Shown: positions 1-9,196 of the stretch, one piece after another
How positions within the stretch are numbered: the first letter of the stretch is position 1
Layout of the letters: the number at the start of each line of letters is the position of its first letter
DNA from: Robertkochia solimangrovi
GTDB taxonomy: Bacteria; Bacteroidota; Bacteroidia; Flavobacteriales; Flavobacteriaceae
Length of the DNA stretch: 64,000 bases
Direction of reading: 5' to 3'
Assembly (NCBI RefSeq): GCF_007279655.1
Contig: NZ_QKWN01000006.1
Location: 326,033 to 390,032, forward strand
Program-made: the position numbers and the translations under genes
Notes under the pieces: generated by a model
What the model was told of the DNA's origin: nothing
The model's database searches: none
The model's input: the letters and a program-made list of their open reading frames with translations, nothing else

Positions 1-450
1 ACACCCGATTATAGTGAAGCATTGAGTGAGGAGAAAGAAATGATCACCAAGCTTAAAAAAGCCTTCCTTATGGTTGCAGGTGCAGGCGTACAAAAATATG
101 GACCGGAACTTGAAGAACATCAGCAACTATTGATGGCTGCTGCCGATATTCTGATCGAGATCTATATGGCTGAATCAGCCTTGTTAAGAACAGAAAAGAA
201 TATAAAACGCTTTGGTGAAGAAAGTCAGGCACATCAGATCGCGATGACCAAACTCAATCTGTTCAATGCGGTTGAAAAGATCAACACCAAAGGTAAGGAA
301 GGTATCGCAAGCCTTGCAGAAGGAGATGAACAGCGAATGATGTTGATGGGTCTTAAACGATTCACTAAATACACCAACCTGCCTAACGTGGTTGAATTGA
401 GAAATAAGATCGCAGAAAAAGTAACTGCAGAAAATAAATATTGTTTTTAG
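1..450 (+). CDS. acyl-CoA dehydrogenase, C-terminal part (5' end outside window)
   Basis: The reading frame is open from the first base and ends at 450, so this is the 3' end of a longer gene. The visible 149 codons are helical and charged, ending in a stretch (FTKYTNLPNVVELRNKIAEK) that I recognise from the extra C-terminal helical domain of the roughly 600-residue acyl-CoA dehydrogenases of Bacteroidota, which act in fatty-acid beta-oxidation. The flavin and substrate sites would lie upstream of the window, so no catalytic residue can be checked. A start at the TTG of position 22 is possible on paper but the in-frame codons before it read naturally, so a partial gene is more likely. A hairpin terminator follows. 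Confidence 0.7.
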   Translation, partial: TPDYSEALSEEKEMITKLKKAFLMVAGAGVQKYGPELEEHQQLLMAAADILIEIYMAESALLRTEKNIKRFGEESQAHQIAMTKLNLFNAVEKINTKGKEGIASLAEGDEQRMMLMGLKRFTKYTNLPNVVELRNKIAEKVTAENKYCF

Positions 451-492
451 ATCTAAAGATATTCTATTAGGTTTTAGAATTTAGTTGTTTGA

Positions 493-523
493 AAAAGGCT
501 GCCTTTATTGGCAGCCTTTTTTT
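493..523 (+). terminator. rho-independent terminator, probably bidirectional
   Basis: The 9-bp arms AAGGCTGCC (495-503) and GGCAGCCTT (510-518) pair perfectly with a 6-nt loop, followed by a T run on the plus strand and preceded by an A run that serves the minus strand. It sits between two convergent genes and can end both transcripts. Confidence 0.85.
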
Positions 524-594
524 GTTCTGTTTAGTAATGTTGAATTTTTAAGTACCTGCCAGCACCAGTTTATGATGCTTCATTGCATTATAAA

Positions 595-2250
595 TTACTC
601 GTCAAAGACATTCTTCAGAAAATCTGTGATATAGGTTATGGTAGGTTCATACCATGGGTTCACAAGCCAGAAGGAGTGCGGAGAATCCGGGATGGTATGC
701 ACTTCTGAATAGATTCCTCTATTTTTTAATTCATTGATCATGGCATCACGGCCTGCATGAAATCGCGGTTGAGCACTGTTTACAAATAGTATCGGAGGTG
801 TATTTTCACTTACATATTCCAAAGGTGAAGCCGCCTTCCATATTTCGAGGTTTTCCGATTTATAGCCGCCGAGCCATTTTGCAGCATATCGCCCCTCTTC
901 AGCTTCCGGACTAACAAAGGACACGATTCCATCAATATTGATTATCGCTTGTACTTTAGAATTGCCCGTTCCGGTTACACCGGACAGGCTTGCAAGTTGT
1001 GCTCCGGCCGAAGCCCCCAGGACAGCCACCCTATCCGGATCAACATTAAATTCTTCGGCATGATTCCTGAGATAAGTCAGTGCCGCATGCAGATCATTTA
1101 AGGCAGCAGGATAAGGCTTTTCATCACTAAGTGTATAGGAAACGTTCATAGCTACATATCCAGCCCTGGCTAAATCATACGCGAGGATTTCCATGTTATC
1201 CTTACTTCCAGAGATCCATCCGCCTCCGTGAACTAATAAAACTGCCGGATGTGGTTTCCTTCCTTTATTCGGCAGAAATATATCTGCCTTTTTATCGGTT
1301 CCATCTCCAACCCGGTATATGATATCCTTTTTTAAATCTGTCTTCAATTTATCAGGCAATCCTGTTGGAGTAACATCTGGATAATATTTTTTAAGCTTCT
1401 CCGAAGTGGTCTGTATGGTATAGGGAGAAGGCTTCAGACTATCAAGCGCTAGTACTTTCAGCCCCTCAAATACTTGTTGTGCCACTGCCCTGGCACCATC
1501 CGGTTGAAAATGGGTGTTGTCGTTCTGTCCTTTAGGATAGGCTTCATATACCCCGGCTGGCAAATTCATAAAATAATGCTCCGAAACATATTCCTTCCCC
1601 TTCTTTGTGAAAAAAGCTCTTGAACGCATGTTAAGATCGATCAGTGGTACCTTCATTTCTAAAGCCACTTCTCTCGGCGCCAGATCATACATACCATGTA
1701 TATCTTCGAGAACTCCCTCTTTCCATGGATAATTTCTTGCTACTGGAGTCAGGATGATCGGGAAGGCTCCTTTTTCACGACTTTGCGAAACAAACAATCG
1801 TAAGAATTCCTTATATCCTGTTGTATCCACATACCGCTCCGGTTTGTTTTCAGCAGCATCGTTATGTCCGAATTGCATCATTACAATATCACCCGGTCGT
1901 AATGACTCATAGACCTTTCGCCATCTGCCTTCCTGAAAAAAGGTACGGGTACTCCTACCACCCCGAGCCCGGTCATCAACGATCACAGAATCCGTTCTGA
2001 AGAGATCATGAAAATATCCAAGGCTATCCTTTTTGAAGAATTCCTGAAATACCTGTCCCCATCCTGTTACCGGATACCGCGTTTTCATATAATCTTTACC
2101 CGGCTCATAATTGTTACTATAATCTGCCATGGTAGAATCGCCGATAAGGTAAATCGTGACCGGTTTTTTGTCTGCAGTAAAAGATAACAGCAAAAATCCA
2201 AATGCTATTGAAGCCCCTATTTTAAAGCTTTTAAACTTTAATCGTTCCAA
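595..2250 (-). CDS. double esterase: CE12-type SGNH rhamnogalacturonan acetylesterase fused to an alpha/beta-hydrolase esterase
   Basis: Two esterase modules in one exported protein (numbering from the furthest upstream start, GTG at 2298). Residues about 48-290 are an SGNH hydrolase of the CE12 type: GDSTMAD with nucleophile Ser55, the RGGRSTRTF block, QFGHNDAA, and DNTH giving Asp260 and His263. Residues about 325-565 are an alpha/beta hydrolase: HGGGW oxyanion motif (His357), GASAG with Ser430, and DSPHSFW with His541. Both would remove acetyl or other acyl groups from pectin. Start choice: GTG 2298 and ATGs at 2292 and 2286 lie inside the upstream GH43 gene; the TTG at 2250 begins 4 nt after the GH43 stop and gives a normal lysine-rich, hydrophobic signal peptide, so I prefer it. 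Last gene of the pectin operon. Confidence 0.85.
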   Translation of the reverse strand: MERLKFKSFKIGASIAFGFLLLSFTADKKPVTIYLIGDSTMADYSNNYEPGKDYMKTRYPVTGWGQVFQEFFKKDSLGYFHDLFRTDSVIVDDRARGGRSTRTFFQEGRWRKVYESLRPGDIVMMQFGHNDAAENKPERYVDTTGYKEFLRLFVSQSREKGAFPIILTPVARNYPWKEGVLEDIHGMYDLAPREVALEMKVPLIDLNMRSRAFFTKKGKEYVSEHYFMNLPAGVYEAYPKGQNDNTHFQPDGARAVAQQVFEGLKVLALDSLKPSPYTIQTTSEKLKKYYPDVTPTGLPDKLKTDLKKDIIYRVGDGTDKKADIFLPNKGRKPHPAVLLVHGGGWISGSKDNMEILAYDLARAGYVAMNVSYTLSDEKPYPAALNDLHAALTYLRNHAEEFNVDPDRVAVLGASAGAQLASLSGVTGTGNSKVQAIINIDGIVSFVSPEAEEGRYAAKWLGGYKSENLEIWKAASPLEYVSENTPPILFVNSAQPRFHAGRDAMINELKNRGIYSEVHTIPDSPHSFWLVNPWYEPTITYITDFLKNVFDE

Positions 2251-2254
2251 AATC

Positions 2255-3892
2255 TTAATCTTTGGTAATTCTAAACCAGTCCACATCTGCATATCCACCT
2301 CGTTTTTCTCCTTTATCGCTCATCGAGAAGAGTCCGACCTTAGCGCCAATCCATTTACCGGGTTGAGCGATAAATGCTTCACCGATATCCTTGAAACGTT
2401 TTCCGTTTTCACTATAACTGAATGTGCAAATCGCTTCTCCGTTCTTCTCCTTCACGTTTACACGGAAATAAACCTCATTACTTTTGAGAGGTTCAGTTGC
2501 GATCACCTTTTCCTCCTCATTCCTTGATGCTTTCTTAGCGACGGTCTGTTTTACAAAATACCCGGACTCATCAAGTGCGATCGTCAGTGTTGCATAGTCA
2601 AGTCCAAGCACTATAAGTCCGGCATTTTTCCCTTGTGTTGACTCATGTGGCATTAAACGGATTTTAGTGGTTGCTACAAAATCTGGTGCAGGAAACTTCT
2701 GGGATACTACATTTGGAACCATCCAAAGATTATTAGCTTCCTCCGGATATTCCATAGCGAACAATCGGAGATGATCAGTGTTCCGTAATTGAGCACTCCA
2801 GGTTATGGAAGGGTTTGCATTCCATTGCCATTGCAGCCCCAGTTCATCGGTGTTGAATTCATCCGTCTCCACCGGAGTTACCACCGGGTACGTACTTCCT
2901 ACTTCCGGCTTACGATAGTTCATGACCGGTTCCCCGATTCCGTTCTTATCTTTATCTTCACCCATCACCGGCCAGTCATTTTTCCACATTACTGGCTGTA
3001 GGTGTACAATCCTACCATAGGCTTCAACATCCTGAAAATGATAGAACCAGGACTCGCCTTTCGGTGTATCGACCCAGGCTCCCTGATGGGGTCCGTTTAT
3101 CGAACTCTTGCCTTGCTCCAAGACCACCTTTTCTTCATAAGGACCATAAATATCCTTCGATCTCAATACCAGTTGCCATCCGGTGGCTACGCCTCCGGCG
3201 GGAGCAAATATGTAATAATATCCGTTCCTTTTATAAAATTTGGCTCCTTCAACCGTCGGGTGTTCATCATGTCCGTCAAACACATGTTTTCCACGATCAA
3301 GGACTTCCGTTCCTTCGGGATTCATTTTTCTTACGGTTAACAGACTGTTTACGCCAGCTCGGCTCCCAGCCCAGGCATGAACCAGATAGGCATCCCCGTT
3401 GTCATCCCATAAGGGACAAGCGTCTATGATTCCTTTCCCGGGTAATACAAGTACCGGTTCATCCCATTCTCCAAAAGGATCTTTGGTCTTCACCATATAG
3501 ACCCCAAAATCCGGGTCTCCCCAATAGATATAAACCTCATCATTATGAAATCGGATACTGGGAGCCCAGACACCGTTACCATGCTGTGGGATATTAAAAT
3601 GTTCTTCCGGAACCTGTACCGGCAACGCATGATTGATCAGTTTCCAGTTAACCATGTCTTTGGAATGGAGTATTGGTAACCCCGGTGTTGCGTTAAAACT
3701 GGAAGCAGTCATAAAGTAGTCATCTCCGACCCGTACAACATCCGGATCAGAATAATCAGTATAAAGAATTGGATTTATATAGGTTCCATCGCCCTGATCT
3801 GCAACCCAAACTTCAGAAACATAGGTAGTCGGATCCTGGGCATGCAACATCAATACTCCGGAAAGCGCTATAAGACTTAAGAACTTTTTCAT
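2255..3892 (-). CDS. glycoside hydrolase family 43 (beta-xylosidase/arabinofuranosidase-like), exported
   Basis: Signal peptide (MKKFLSLIALSGVLMLHAQ) followed by a five-bladed GH43 propeller and a C-terminal beta-sandwich of the kind found after GH43 xylosidases (from about residue 350). The three carboxylates expected in the family are visible: Asp in YSDPDVVR (base), Asp in IIDACPLWDD (pKa modulator) and Glu in TVEGAKFY (acid). The start at 3892 is chosen because it puts the signal peptide at the N-terminus; the ATG at 3931 adds 13 polar residues and overlaps the upstream GH28 gene. In a pectin locus it would remove xylose or arabinose decorations; GH43 specificity cannot be read from sequence alone. 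Lies 22 nt after GH28, and its stop is 4 nt from the next likely start. Confidence 0.88.
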   Translation of the reverse strand: MKKFLSLIALSGVLMLHAQDPTTYVSEVWVADQGDGTYINPILYTDYSDPDVVRVGDDYFMTASSFNATPGLPILHSKDMVNWKLINHALPVQVPEEHFNIPQHGNGVWAPSIRFHNDEVYIYWGDPDFGVYMVKTKDPFGEWDEPVLVLPGKGIIDACPLWDDNGDAYLVHAWAGSRAGVNSLLTVRKMNPEGTEVLDRGKHVFDGHDEHPTVEGAKFYKRNGYYYIFAPAGGVATGWQLVLRSKDIYGPYEEKVVLEQGKSSINGPHQGAWVDTPKGESWFYHFQDVEAYGRIVHLQPVMWKNDWPVMGEDKDKNGIGEPVMNYRKPEVGSTYPVVTPVETDEFNTDELGLQWQWNANPSITWSAQLRNTDHLRLFAMEYPEEANNLWMVPNVVSQKFPAPDFVATTKIRLMPHESTQGKNAGLIVLGLDYATLTIALDESGYFVKQTVAKKASRNEEEKVIATEPLKSNEVYFRVNVKEKNGEAICTFSYSENGKRFKDIGEAFIAQPGKWIGAKVGLFSMSDKGEKRGGYADVDWFRITKD

Positions 3893-3914
3893 GGATATAC
3901 TTCTCTTCAGATTC

Positions 3915-5327
3915 TTAATAGGCTTTTCCATTGATAGTGGTATTTGTAAAATTGACCGGCTCCGAATTTTCTACAGACAGTGGGGTTTGTACACCATCGA
4001 TCGTCACATTGGTAAAGTAAACATCCTTAACCGGTAATTCTTCCCGTCCTTTGATCAGTATTCCGTACTTTCCTCCCTTAACAACCTTTACATTACTCAA
4101 ATGAATATTTCGAATGGTCGGAAGAAAATCGCCTTCCTGATTACCATGAATATCATAGTAAGTATTAATGCGTAAGACAGCTTCCTTTACTTCACCAACA
4201 TAGATATTATCTACGAAGACATTTTCAACAAATCCTCCCCGAAGTGTATTCGTTTTGATACGGATTGCTCGATCGAGATTCGGACTATCCATTTTACAAT
4301 CTCTTACAAAAACATTTCGAACACCGGCGGAGATCTCACTCCCCATAACCACACCACCGTGACCGTCTTTCATTTCACAATTTTCTACCACGATATTCTC
4401 ACTGGGCATATTCACTCTTCTCCCATCATTATTCCTCCCTGATTTTATAGCAATACAATCATCTCCTGTATCAAAAAGACAGTTTTTGATGTGAACATTG
4501 CTGGAATATTCCGGATCACAACCATCATTGTTTGGACCATGGCTTTTTACAGTAACTCCATCGACTGTTATATTAGCCGATTTGAGCGGATGTATCACCC
4601 AGAAAGGAGCATTGGTAATGGTAATTCCCTGGATCAATATATTTTCACATTCGAAAGGTTCAACAAAAGTTGGCCTTAAATAATACCCTTCTCCGAATAT
4701 TCTTTCCGATACCGGTGCCTGTTGTTCATTTAATCTTCTTAGTCGGGGTAAATTGAGTGAATCCCCTTGTTTTGGCATACCTTCCTGGTATCCATAGGTA
4801 TCCTTACCACACCATGGCCACCAATTATCAGTTCCTCCCTGACCATTGAGTGTTCCCTTTCCGGTGATAGCAATATTCTTTTGCTTATAGGCATAGATCA
4901 ACGGAGAGTAATTCATCAGTTCCACACCTTCATAGGAGGTATGTACCAAAGGTAGATACGCCTGTTTATCTTTGGTGAAGCGAATTTCGGCTCCTTCTTC
5001 CAGGTGTAAGTTAACATTGCTAAGCAGGTGTACAGGGCCCGTCAGATAGACTCCTTTCGGAACCAGAACCCTTCCCCCTCCGGCAACATTACAAGCCTTG
5101 ATCGCTTCTTTAAATGCATCGGTGTTCAGCGTAATGGTATCTCCTTTTGCGCCATAATCATCAACCGAAAAGTTCTTATCCGGAAATTGAGGAACCACAA
5201 TAGATTTAATCAGTGCATCTGCTTGGTCTATCCCCTGTACCTCAACGGTTTCGGCTTCCTGTTTGCACGAGGTCAAAAAGGCTATTCCCAACCCGACAAG
5301 CAGTAAGTTAAAATTCATTTTCATCAT
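3915..5327 (-). CDS. GH28 polygalacturonase-family lipoprotein
   Basis: Right-handed beta-helix hydrolase that cuts alpha-1,4-galacturonan (endo- or exo-polygalacturonase, or rhamnogalacturonan hydrolase). All GH28 signature positions are present: Asn267-Asp268 (NND), the catalytic pair Asp289-Asp290 (TGDDCIAIKSG), Gly-His323-Gly and Arg356-Ile-Lys358. A lipoprotein signal peptide ends at Cys21 (FLTSCKQ), so it is anchored in an outer membrane leaflet. The N-terminal NTDAFKEAIKACN and GGGRVLVPKGVYLTGP stretches are typical of the family. Length (470 aa) is usual for Bacteroidota enzymes. It sits 17 nt downstream of the lyase/methylesterase fusion, which would supply de-esterified substrate. 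Confidence 0.93.
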   Translation of the reverse strand: MMKMNFNLLLVGLGIAFLTSCKQEAETVEVQGIDQADALIKSIVVPQFPDKNFSVDDYGAKGDTITLNTDAFKEAIKACNVAGGGRVLVPKGVYLTGPVHLLSNVNLHLEEGAEIRFTKDKQAYLPLVHTSYEGVELMNYSPLIYAYKQKNIAITGKGTLNGQGGTDNWWPWCGKDTYGYQEGMPKQGDSLNLPRLRRLNEQQAPVSERIFGEGYYLRPTFVEPFECENILIQGITITNAPFWVIHPLKSANITVDGVTVKSHGPNNDGCDPEYSSNVHIKNCLFDTGDDCIAIKSGRNNDGRRVNMPSENIVVENCEMKDGHGGVVMGSEISAGVRNVFVRDCKMDSPNLDRAIRIKTNTLRGGFVENVFVDNIYVGEVKEAVLRINTYYDIHGNQEGDFLPTIRNIHLSNVKVVKGGKYGILIKGREELPVKDVYFTNVTIDGVQTPLSVENSEPVNFTNTTINGKAY

Positions 5328-5344
5328 ATTCTAGTTTATAGTGG

Positions 5345-7573
5345 TTAATTTAAATCGTTTAATTCCGGAATCCAGTTATCTTCACCTTTCAACACTTCTT
5401 CCTTGCTGAATCCGGCAGCCTGTTCTTTGGTAAGCTCTTTTGCCCAGGGAACTCTTTGTCCGTTCGCACCCGGTCCTTTTGAGTCATATTCACCATAGTA
5501 TACGGTAGACTCCGCATTGGGTTTATTCCAGTTATGCCAGCCTTCTGGTTTTATATGTGCATCCATGAAACAAGATATCCATACAGTTTTAGCATGATCA
5601 CGCCAGGGTCTGCCGAGGTAAAAGGTACCTTGTCCGGCATCTGAAATGAGACGGCAATCTTTGAATACGAATCCAAAAGACGAATGTTCATCAGTTGAAG
5701 CGGCAGTGACATAACCTCCATTCTTACAGACGATGTCACAATTTTCAAAATATCCGGTTGACCAACCAAAGATAAAATCTACGGTTCCTTCAATATAGCA
5801 ATTACGATAATACTGACGACTTTGTTTCCCATGTAGATACAAGGTATCCTGAAAACCTAGAAACCGACAATTATCAAAGATCACTTTATCTCCGTCTACT
5901 CTGACTGCTACTGCCTGCCCTACCGGACCTGCGCTGTTCTCAAAGGTCAGATCACGGGCATGGAATCCATCCCCAAAAACAAAGAAGGATGTAGAACCGG
6001 TGGTACCAACCTCCTCTCCGAAGGCGTTGAGTTTCTGTGCATAATCATCATAAGTGATCACAGTATTTTCCCGGCTTTCTCCTATAAAGGTTACATTTGT
6101 TTTCGAAGCCGGAAGAACAAGTTTTTCCTTGTATATCCCATCTCTTATATAAATAACCGTACGGGACCTTCTGAAATCAGGTACTGCATCAATGGCTTCC
6201 TGAACGGTTTTGAAATCACCCATTCCGGTAGGATCGACTGTGAAATCAAATTTTCTAACCAATAAATCAGCATAGTGTTCGGCAAAGGTATATTCACTTT
6301 TGTGCGCTTTGACATAAGCATCCTTTACTTTTGGGTCTGAACCGAGTTCATTTTCAAAATTGTCAGGAATCCCATCGTTATCAGTATCTGTTTCTACAGA
6401 ATCCTTCTTTAAATCAGGCCATCCACCAACGTCCGTCTGTGAATCGATTATACCCTCTTTAAAATCGGAATCTCCATTTCGGACATTTCGTACGATACGC
6501 GCATCAACGGCATCTCTGAATAGACTTGCTCCGGCATATTTCAATACTTGAATATAGGCGGCTGATGCACCTTGCAAGTTCAAATTATCAACTGCCACCG
6601 GAACTTTACGTCTATGCTGCGCTGGAATATTTCCTTGAATACCTCCATTCCAATTATCTTTTGAAACCTCTTCAGATCCGACAACGAAATTCCCATCAAT
6701 ATAAAATTCTCCATAAGGTTCATAGGGTTCAAGTATGCGAGCTTTTTTGGAATCGGGTGTTGCAGGTCCGGGTTTAAAGTAATTATTGATGATATTGTAA
6801 TGACCTTTTTCCCCGCCGTAGATACTATTTTCCTGCCAGTTATAGATCACATTGTTGCTAAGATCTACAAATTCACGCTCCGAATTCTTTGTAGTGGCAG
6901 AACCGCTTAAACGCGGATTTCTGCTATTGTTACTCGCGATCAGATTATGATGAAAAGTCGCTCTTATACCACCCCAAATACCACCATATCCATGATCTCC
7001 TTTATGGTGTACCGATGAATTCAAGGCTTCCGAAATGATGCACCATTGCATGGTGAAATCTTTATTGTGATAAAAAGAAGCATTTTCGTCTACTGCCCAG
7101 CTAATGGAACAGTGATCGATGATCACATTGGTCAGGTCCCTGCCACCAAATGCATCTCCTTCGACCTTATTGAGATCTCCCATCCTAAAGCGTAAATATC
7201 TTATAATGATATTATCTGACTTGATTGTTACAGGATAACCTTTAATAGTAATCCCCTCCCCGGGGGCAGTTTGGCCGAGAATAGTAAGATCTCCGTTATT
7301 TATATCTATACGTGATTCAAGATTTATAGTTCCTGAAACAGCAAATAGGATGGTTCTTTTTCCATGTCTGACAATTCCTTTTCGAAGACTTCCTTCCCCG
7401 CTATCGTTCAGATTTGTCACTACATAAACTTCTCCGTCACGTCCACCGGTAGCAAACTGACCAAAACCTTCAGCTCCCGGAAACGCAGGAACCTGAGCTT
7501 CCCCATTAAAGTTTGTCAGAAGATTCAGGAGAATAAAAGTAAGTACCGATATCGATTGGAATATTTTGATCAT
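5345..7573 (-). CDS. PL1 pectate lyase fused to CE8 pectin methylesterase
   Basis: Signal peptide, then a PL1 parallel beta-helix (residues about 28-375; FPGAEGFG, NLNDSGEGSLR, GQTAPGEGI, RFRMGD are landmarks), a short calcium-binding linker of thrombospondin type 3 style (DTDNDGIPDNFE), and a CE8 domain (about 440-735). In CE8 the catalytic set is present: Gln and Asp in GFQDTLY, Asp in VDFIFG, Arg in LGRPWRD. The protein can demethylate homogalacturonan and then cut it by beta-elimination, two steps that normally need separate enzymes, because PL1 pectate lyases prefer unesterified, calcium-bridged chains. Two bases separate it from the upstream PL1 gene, so the two are surely co-transcribed. 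The PL1 parts of both genes are clearly related, which suggests duplication followed by fusion. Confidence 0.93.
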   Translation of the reverse strand: MIKIFQSISVLTFILLNLLTNFNGEAQVPAFPGAEGFGQFATGGRDGEVYVVTNLNDSGEGSLRKGIVRHGKRTILFAVSGTINLESRIDINNGDLTILGQTAPGEGITIKGYPVTIKSDNIIIRYLRFRMGDLNKVEGDAFGGRDLTNVIIDHCSISWAVDENASFYHNKDFTMQWCIISEALNSSVHHKGDHGYGGIWGGIRATFHHNLIASNNSRNPRLSGSATTKNSEREFVDLSNNVIYNWQENSIYGGEKGHYNIINNYFKPGPATPDSKKARILEPYEPYGEFYIDGNFVVGSEEVSKDNWNGGIQGNIPAQHRRKVPVAVDNLNLQGASAAYIQVLKYAGASLFRDAVDARIVRNVRNGDSDFKEGIIDSQTDVGGWPDLKKDSVETDTDNDGIPDNFENELGSDPKVKDAYVKAHKSEYTFAEHYADLLVRKFDFTVDPTGMGDFKTVQEAIDAVPDFRRSRTVIYIRDGIYKEKLVLPASKTNVTFIGESRENTVITYDDYAQKLNAFGEEVGTTGSTSFFVFGDGFHARDLTFENSAGPVGQAVAVRVDGDKVIFDNCRFLGFQDTLYLHGKQSRQYYRNCYIEGTVDFIFGWSTGYFENCDIVCKNGGYVTAASTDEHSSFGFVFKDCRLISDAGQGTFYLGRPWRDHAKTVWISCFMDAHIKPEGWHNWNKPNAESTVYYGEYDSKGPGANGQRVPWAKELTKEQAAGFSKEEVLKGEDNWIPELNDLN

Positions 7574-7575
7574 TC

Positions 7576-9084
7576 TTATTTTTGTTTTTCTATGAGCTCA
7601 TTGACGAGACTATTGATATAAACCTCAATGTTATCATACACGTTACTCAGATCCTTCCCGTTTGGATTATTTGCAGCAACTTCAAGTTTCATTTCTTCCT
7701 TCCAGTCATCAGGCATCCCGTCTCCGGAAGAATCGATCGGAGCCGCTTCACTTTCCAGCACAGGCCATCCACCAACATCGGAAGGCGTATCGATGATTCC
7801 ATTTGTTCCACCATTTGAACCTTCGAAGGTGTAAGTGCCCTGGGCCACCTCTTCGGCGATCCTTGCGTCCACAGCATCTCTTTTAAAGGAAGCACCACTG
7901 TAGTCCAATACCTTTTGATAGGCATCCGCTGCACTATGGGTAACGACGTTATCTTCAATATCATGTGGCAGACTCATACGGATCGCATTCTTCTCAGCAT
8001 CGGTTACCGTACCATATTTGCTATTGAAATGTTTAAAGACTCCATAGGTCCAGTTGTCTTCAGTAGCCAGTGCACTCCCTGCCATATAATTTCCATCGAT
8101 ATAATATTTCCCCCATATATTATAGATGGGAGTAGATTCATCAAGGTTCTTATCGATAGCGACAATACGGTCGACCTTAGTTGTTGCAGGCCCGGGTTTA
8201 TAATAACAATTCACAATATTGACATTCATGCCTTCTCCTCCATAACAGCTATTCCCCTGCCAATTATAGATCACATTATTTCTGAGATCCACAAGGTCTG
8301 TCAAAGCCATAATATCTCCACCGGCTTCACCCAGCCGTGGATTTCGGCTGTCATGATGAGCCAGTAAATTATGATGAAAGGAAGCCTTCGTTCCTCCCCA
8401 AATTCCACCGTAACCATGGCTGCCTTTTTCGTGAACAGAATTTTTAAGGCTTTCTGTGATAAAACTCCATTGTAAGGTTGTATTCTCATTCGCATAAAAG
8501 GTGGCGGTCTCATCGGTACTCCAACTCATCGAACAATGGTCTATGATGAGATTCTTATGGAATCGAGATTCCAATGCATCGGCCTGTTGTGCTGCAGCAT
8601 CACCCATTCGAAACCTCATAAATCTGATGATCACATTATCAGCGTTGATGACAACCGGATAATCTTTGATACAGATACCGTCACCCGGAGCGGTTTGTCC
8701 GGCAATGGTCAGATCACCGTTATTGATCGCTACTCTGGATTTCAATGCGATCGTACCGGATACTTTAAAGAGTATATATCGCGGTCCGCTTTCATTAATG
8801 GCAGCCCGAAAACTTCCTTCACCACTGTCATTGAGATTGGTAACAAAAAGAACCTTACCACCCCTTCCTCCAGTGGTTTGCATTCCAAAACCTTCCGCAC
8901 CCGGAAATGCCTTTAGTACATCCTCTTTTTGGGTAGGAGTCTCGGATACAACTTCCTCTTCATCCTTGATATTCGAATGGCCTCCCGGTTTAATGTTTGT
9001 ACCGTCATCGGCACTGCATCCGATCATGGATACCAGTAAAAGCAATGCAGCACAAATAAGTCCTGAAAAAATATTTTTTAACAT
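7576..9084 (-). CDS. pectate lyase family 1 lipoprotein
   Basis: Lipoprotein signal with Cys23 (MIGCSADDG; acidic residues after Cys fit surface export in Bacteroidota), a low-complexity linker to about residue 55, then a PL1 beta-helix with the same landmarks as the next gene (FPGAEGFG, NLNDSGEGSFR, GQTAPGDGI, IRFMRFRMGD, IIDHCSMSWS). The C-terminus carries a DSSGDGMPDDW calcium-binding motif like the linker of the neighbour. It would cleave polygalacturonate by beta-elimination to unsaturated oligogalacturonides, probably at the cell surface. First enzyme gene after the uptake genes and preceded by the 9102-9161 inverted repeat. Confidence 0.93.
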   Translation of the reverse strand: MLKNIFSGLICAALLLLVSMIGCSADDGTNIKPGGHSNIKDEEEVVSETPTQKEDVLKAFPGAEGFGMQTTGGRGGKVLFVTNLNDSGEGSFRAAINESGPRYILFKVSGTIALKSRVAINNGDLTIAGQTAPGDGICIKDYPVVINADNVIIRFMRFRMGDAAAQQADALESRFHKNLIIDHCSMSWSTDETATFYANENTTLQWSFITESLKNSVHEKGSHGYGGIWGGTKASFHHNLLAHHDSRNPRLGEAGGDIMALTDLVDLRNNVIYNWQGNSCYGGEGMNVNIVNCYYKPGPATTKVDRIVAIDKNLDESTPIYNIWGKYYIDGNYMAGSALATEDNWTYGVFKHFNSKYGTVTDAEKNAIRMSLPHDIEDNVVTHSAADAYQKVLDYSGASFKRDAVDARIAEEVAQGTYTFEGSNGGTNGIIDTPSDVGGWPVLESEAAPIDSSGDGMPDDWKEEMKLEVAANNPNGKDLSNVYDNIEVYINSLVNELIEKQK

Positions 9085-9101
9085 ATGATTCGTTTATATA
9101 A

Positions 9102-9161
9102 CCAAAAAGTTAATACGTCATAATCAACAAAGGTTATGAAATGAACGTATTAACTTTTTGG
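9102..9161 (-). repeat. 17-bp perfect inverted repeat between uptake and enzyme genes
   Basis: Arms CCAAAAAGTTAATACGT (9102-9118) and its exact complement (9145-9161) enclose a 26-nt loop, and the loop holds a further 5-bp stem (9119-9123 with 9134-9138). It fills most of the 112-bp gap between the DUF5123 gene and the first lyase gene. The minus-strand 3' arm ends in TTTTTGG rather than a clean T run, so it is a poor simple terminator; an mRNA processing or stabilising hairpin, a leaky attenuator or a regulator site are all possible. Confidence 0.8.
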
Positions 9162-9196
9162 CGGTTAACTGGAGCGTATGAATACGCAACTTTATC

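Noticed and set aside
3002-3429. Open plus-strand frames opposite the GH43 gene
   Set aside because: They have no recognisable domain and lie wholly opposite a gene with a complete active site and good codon pattern.
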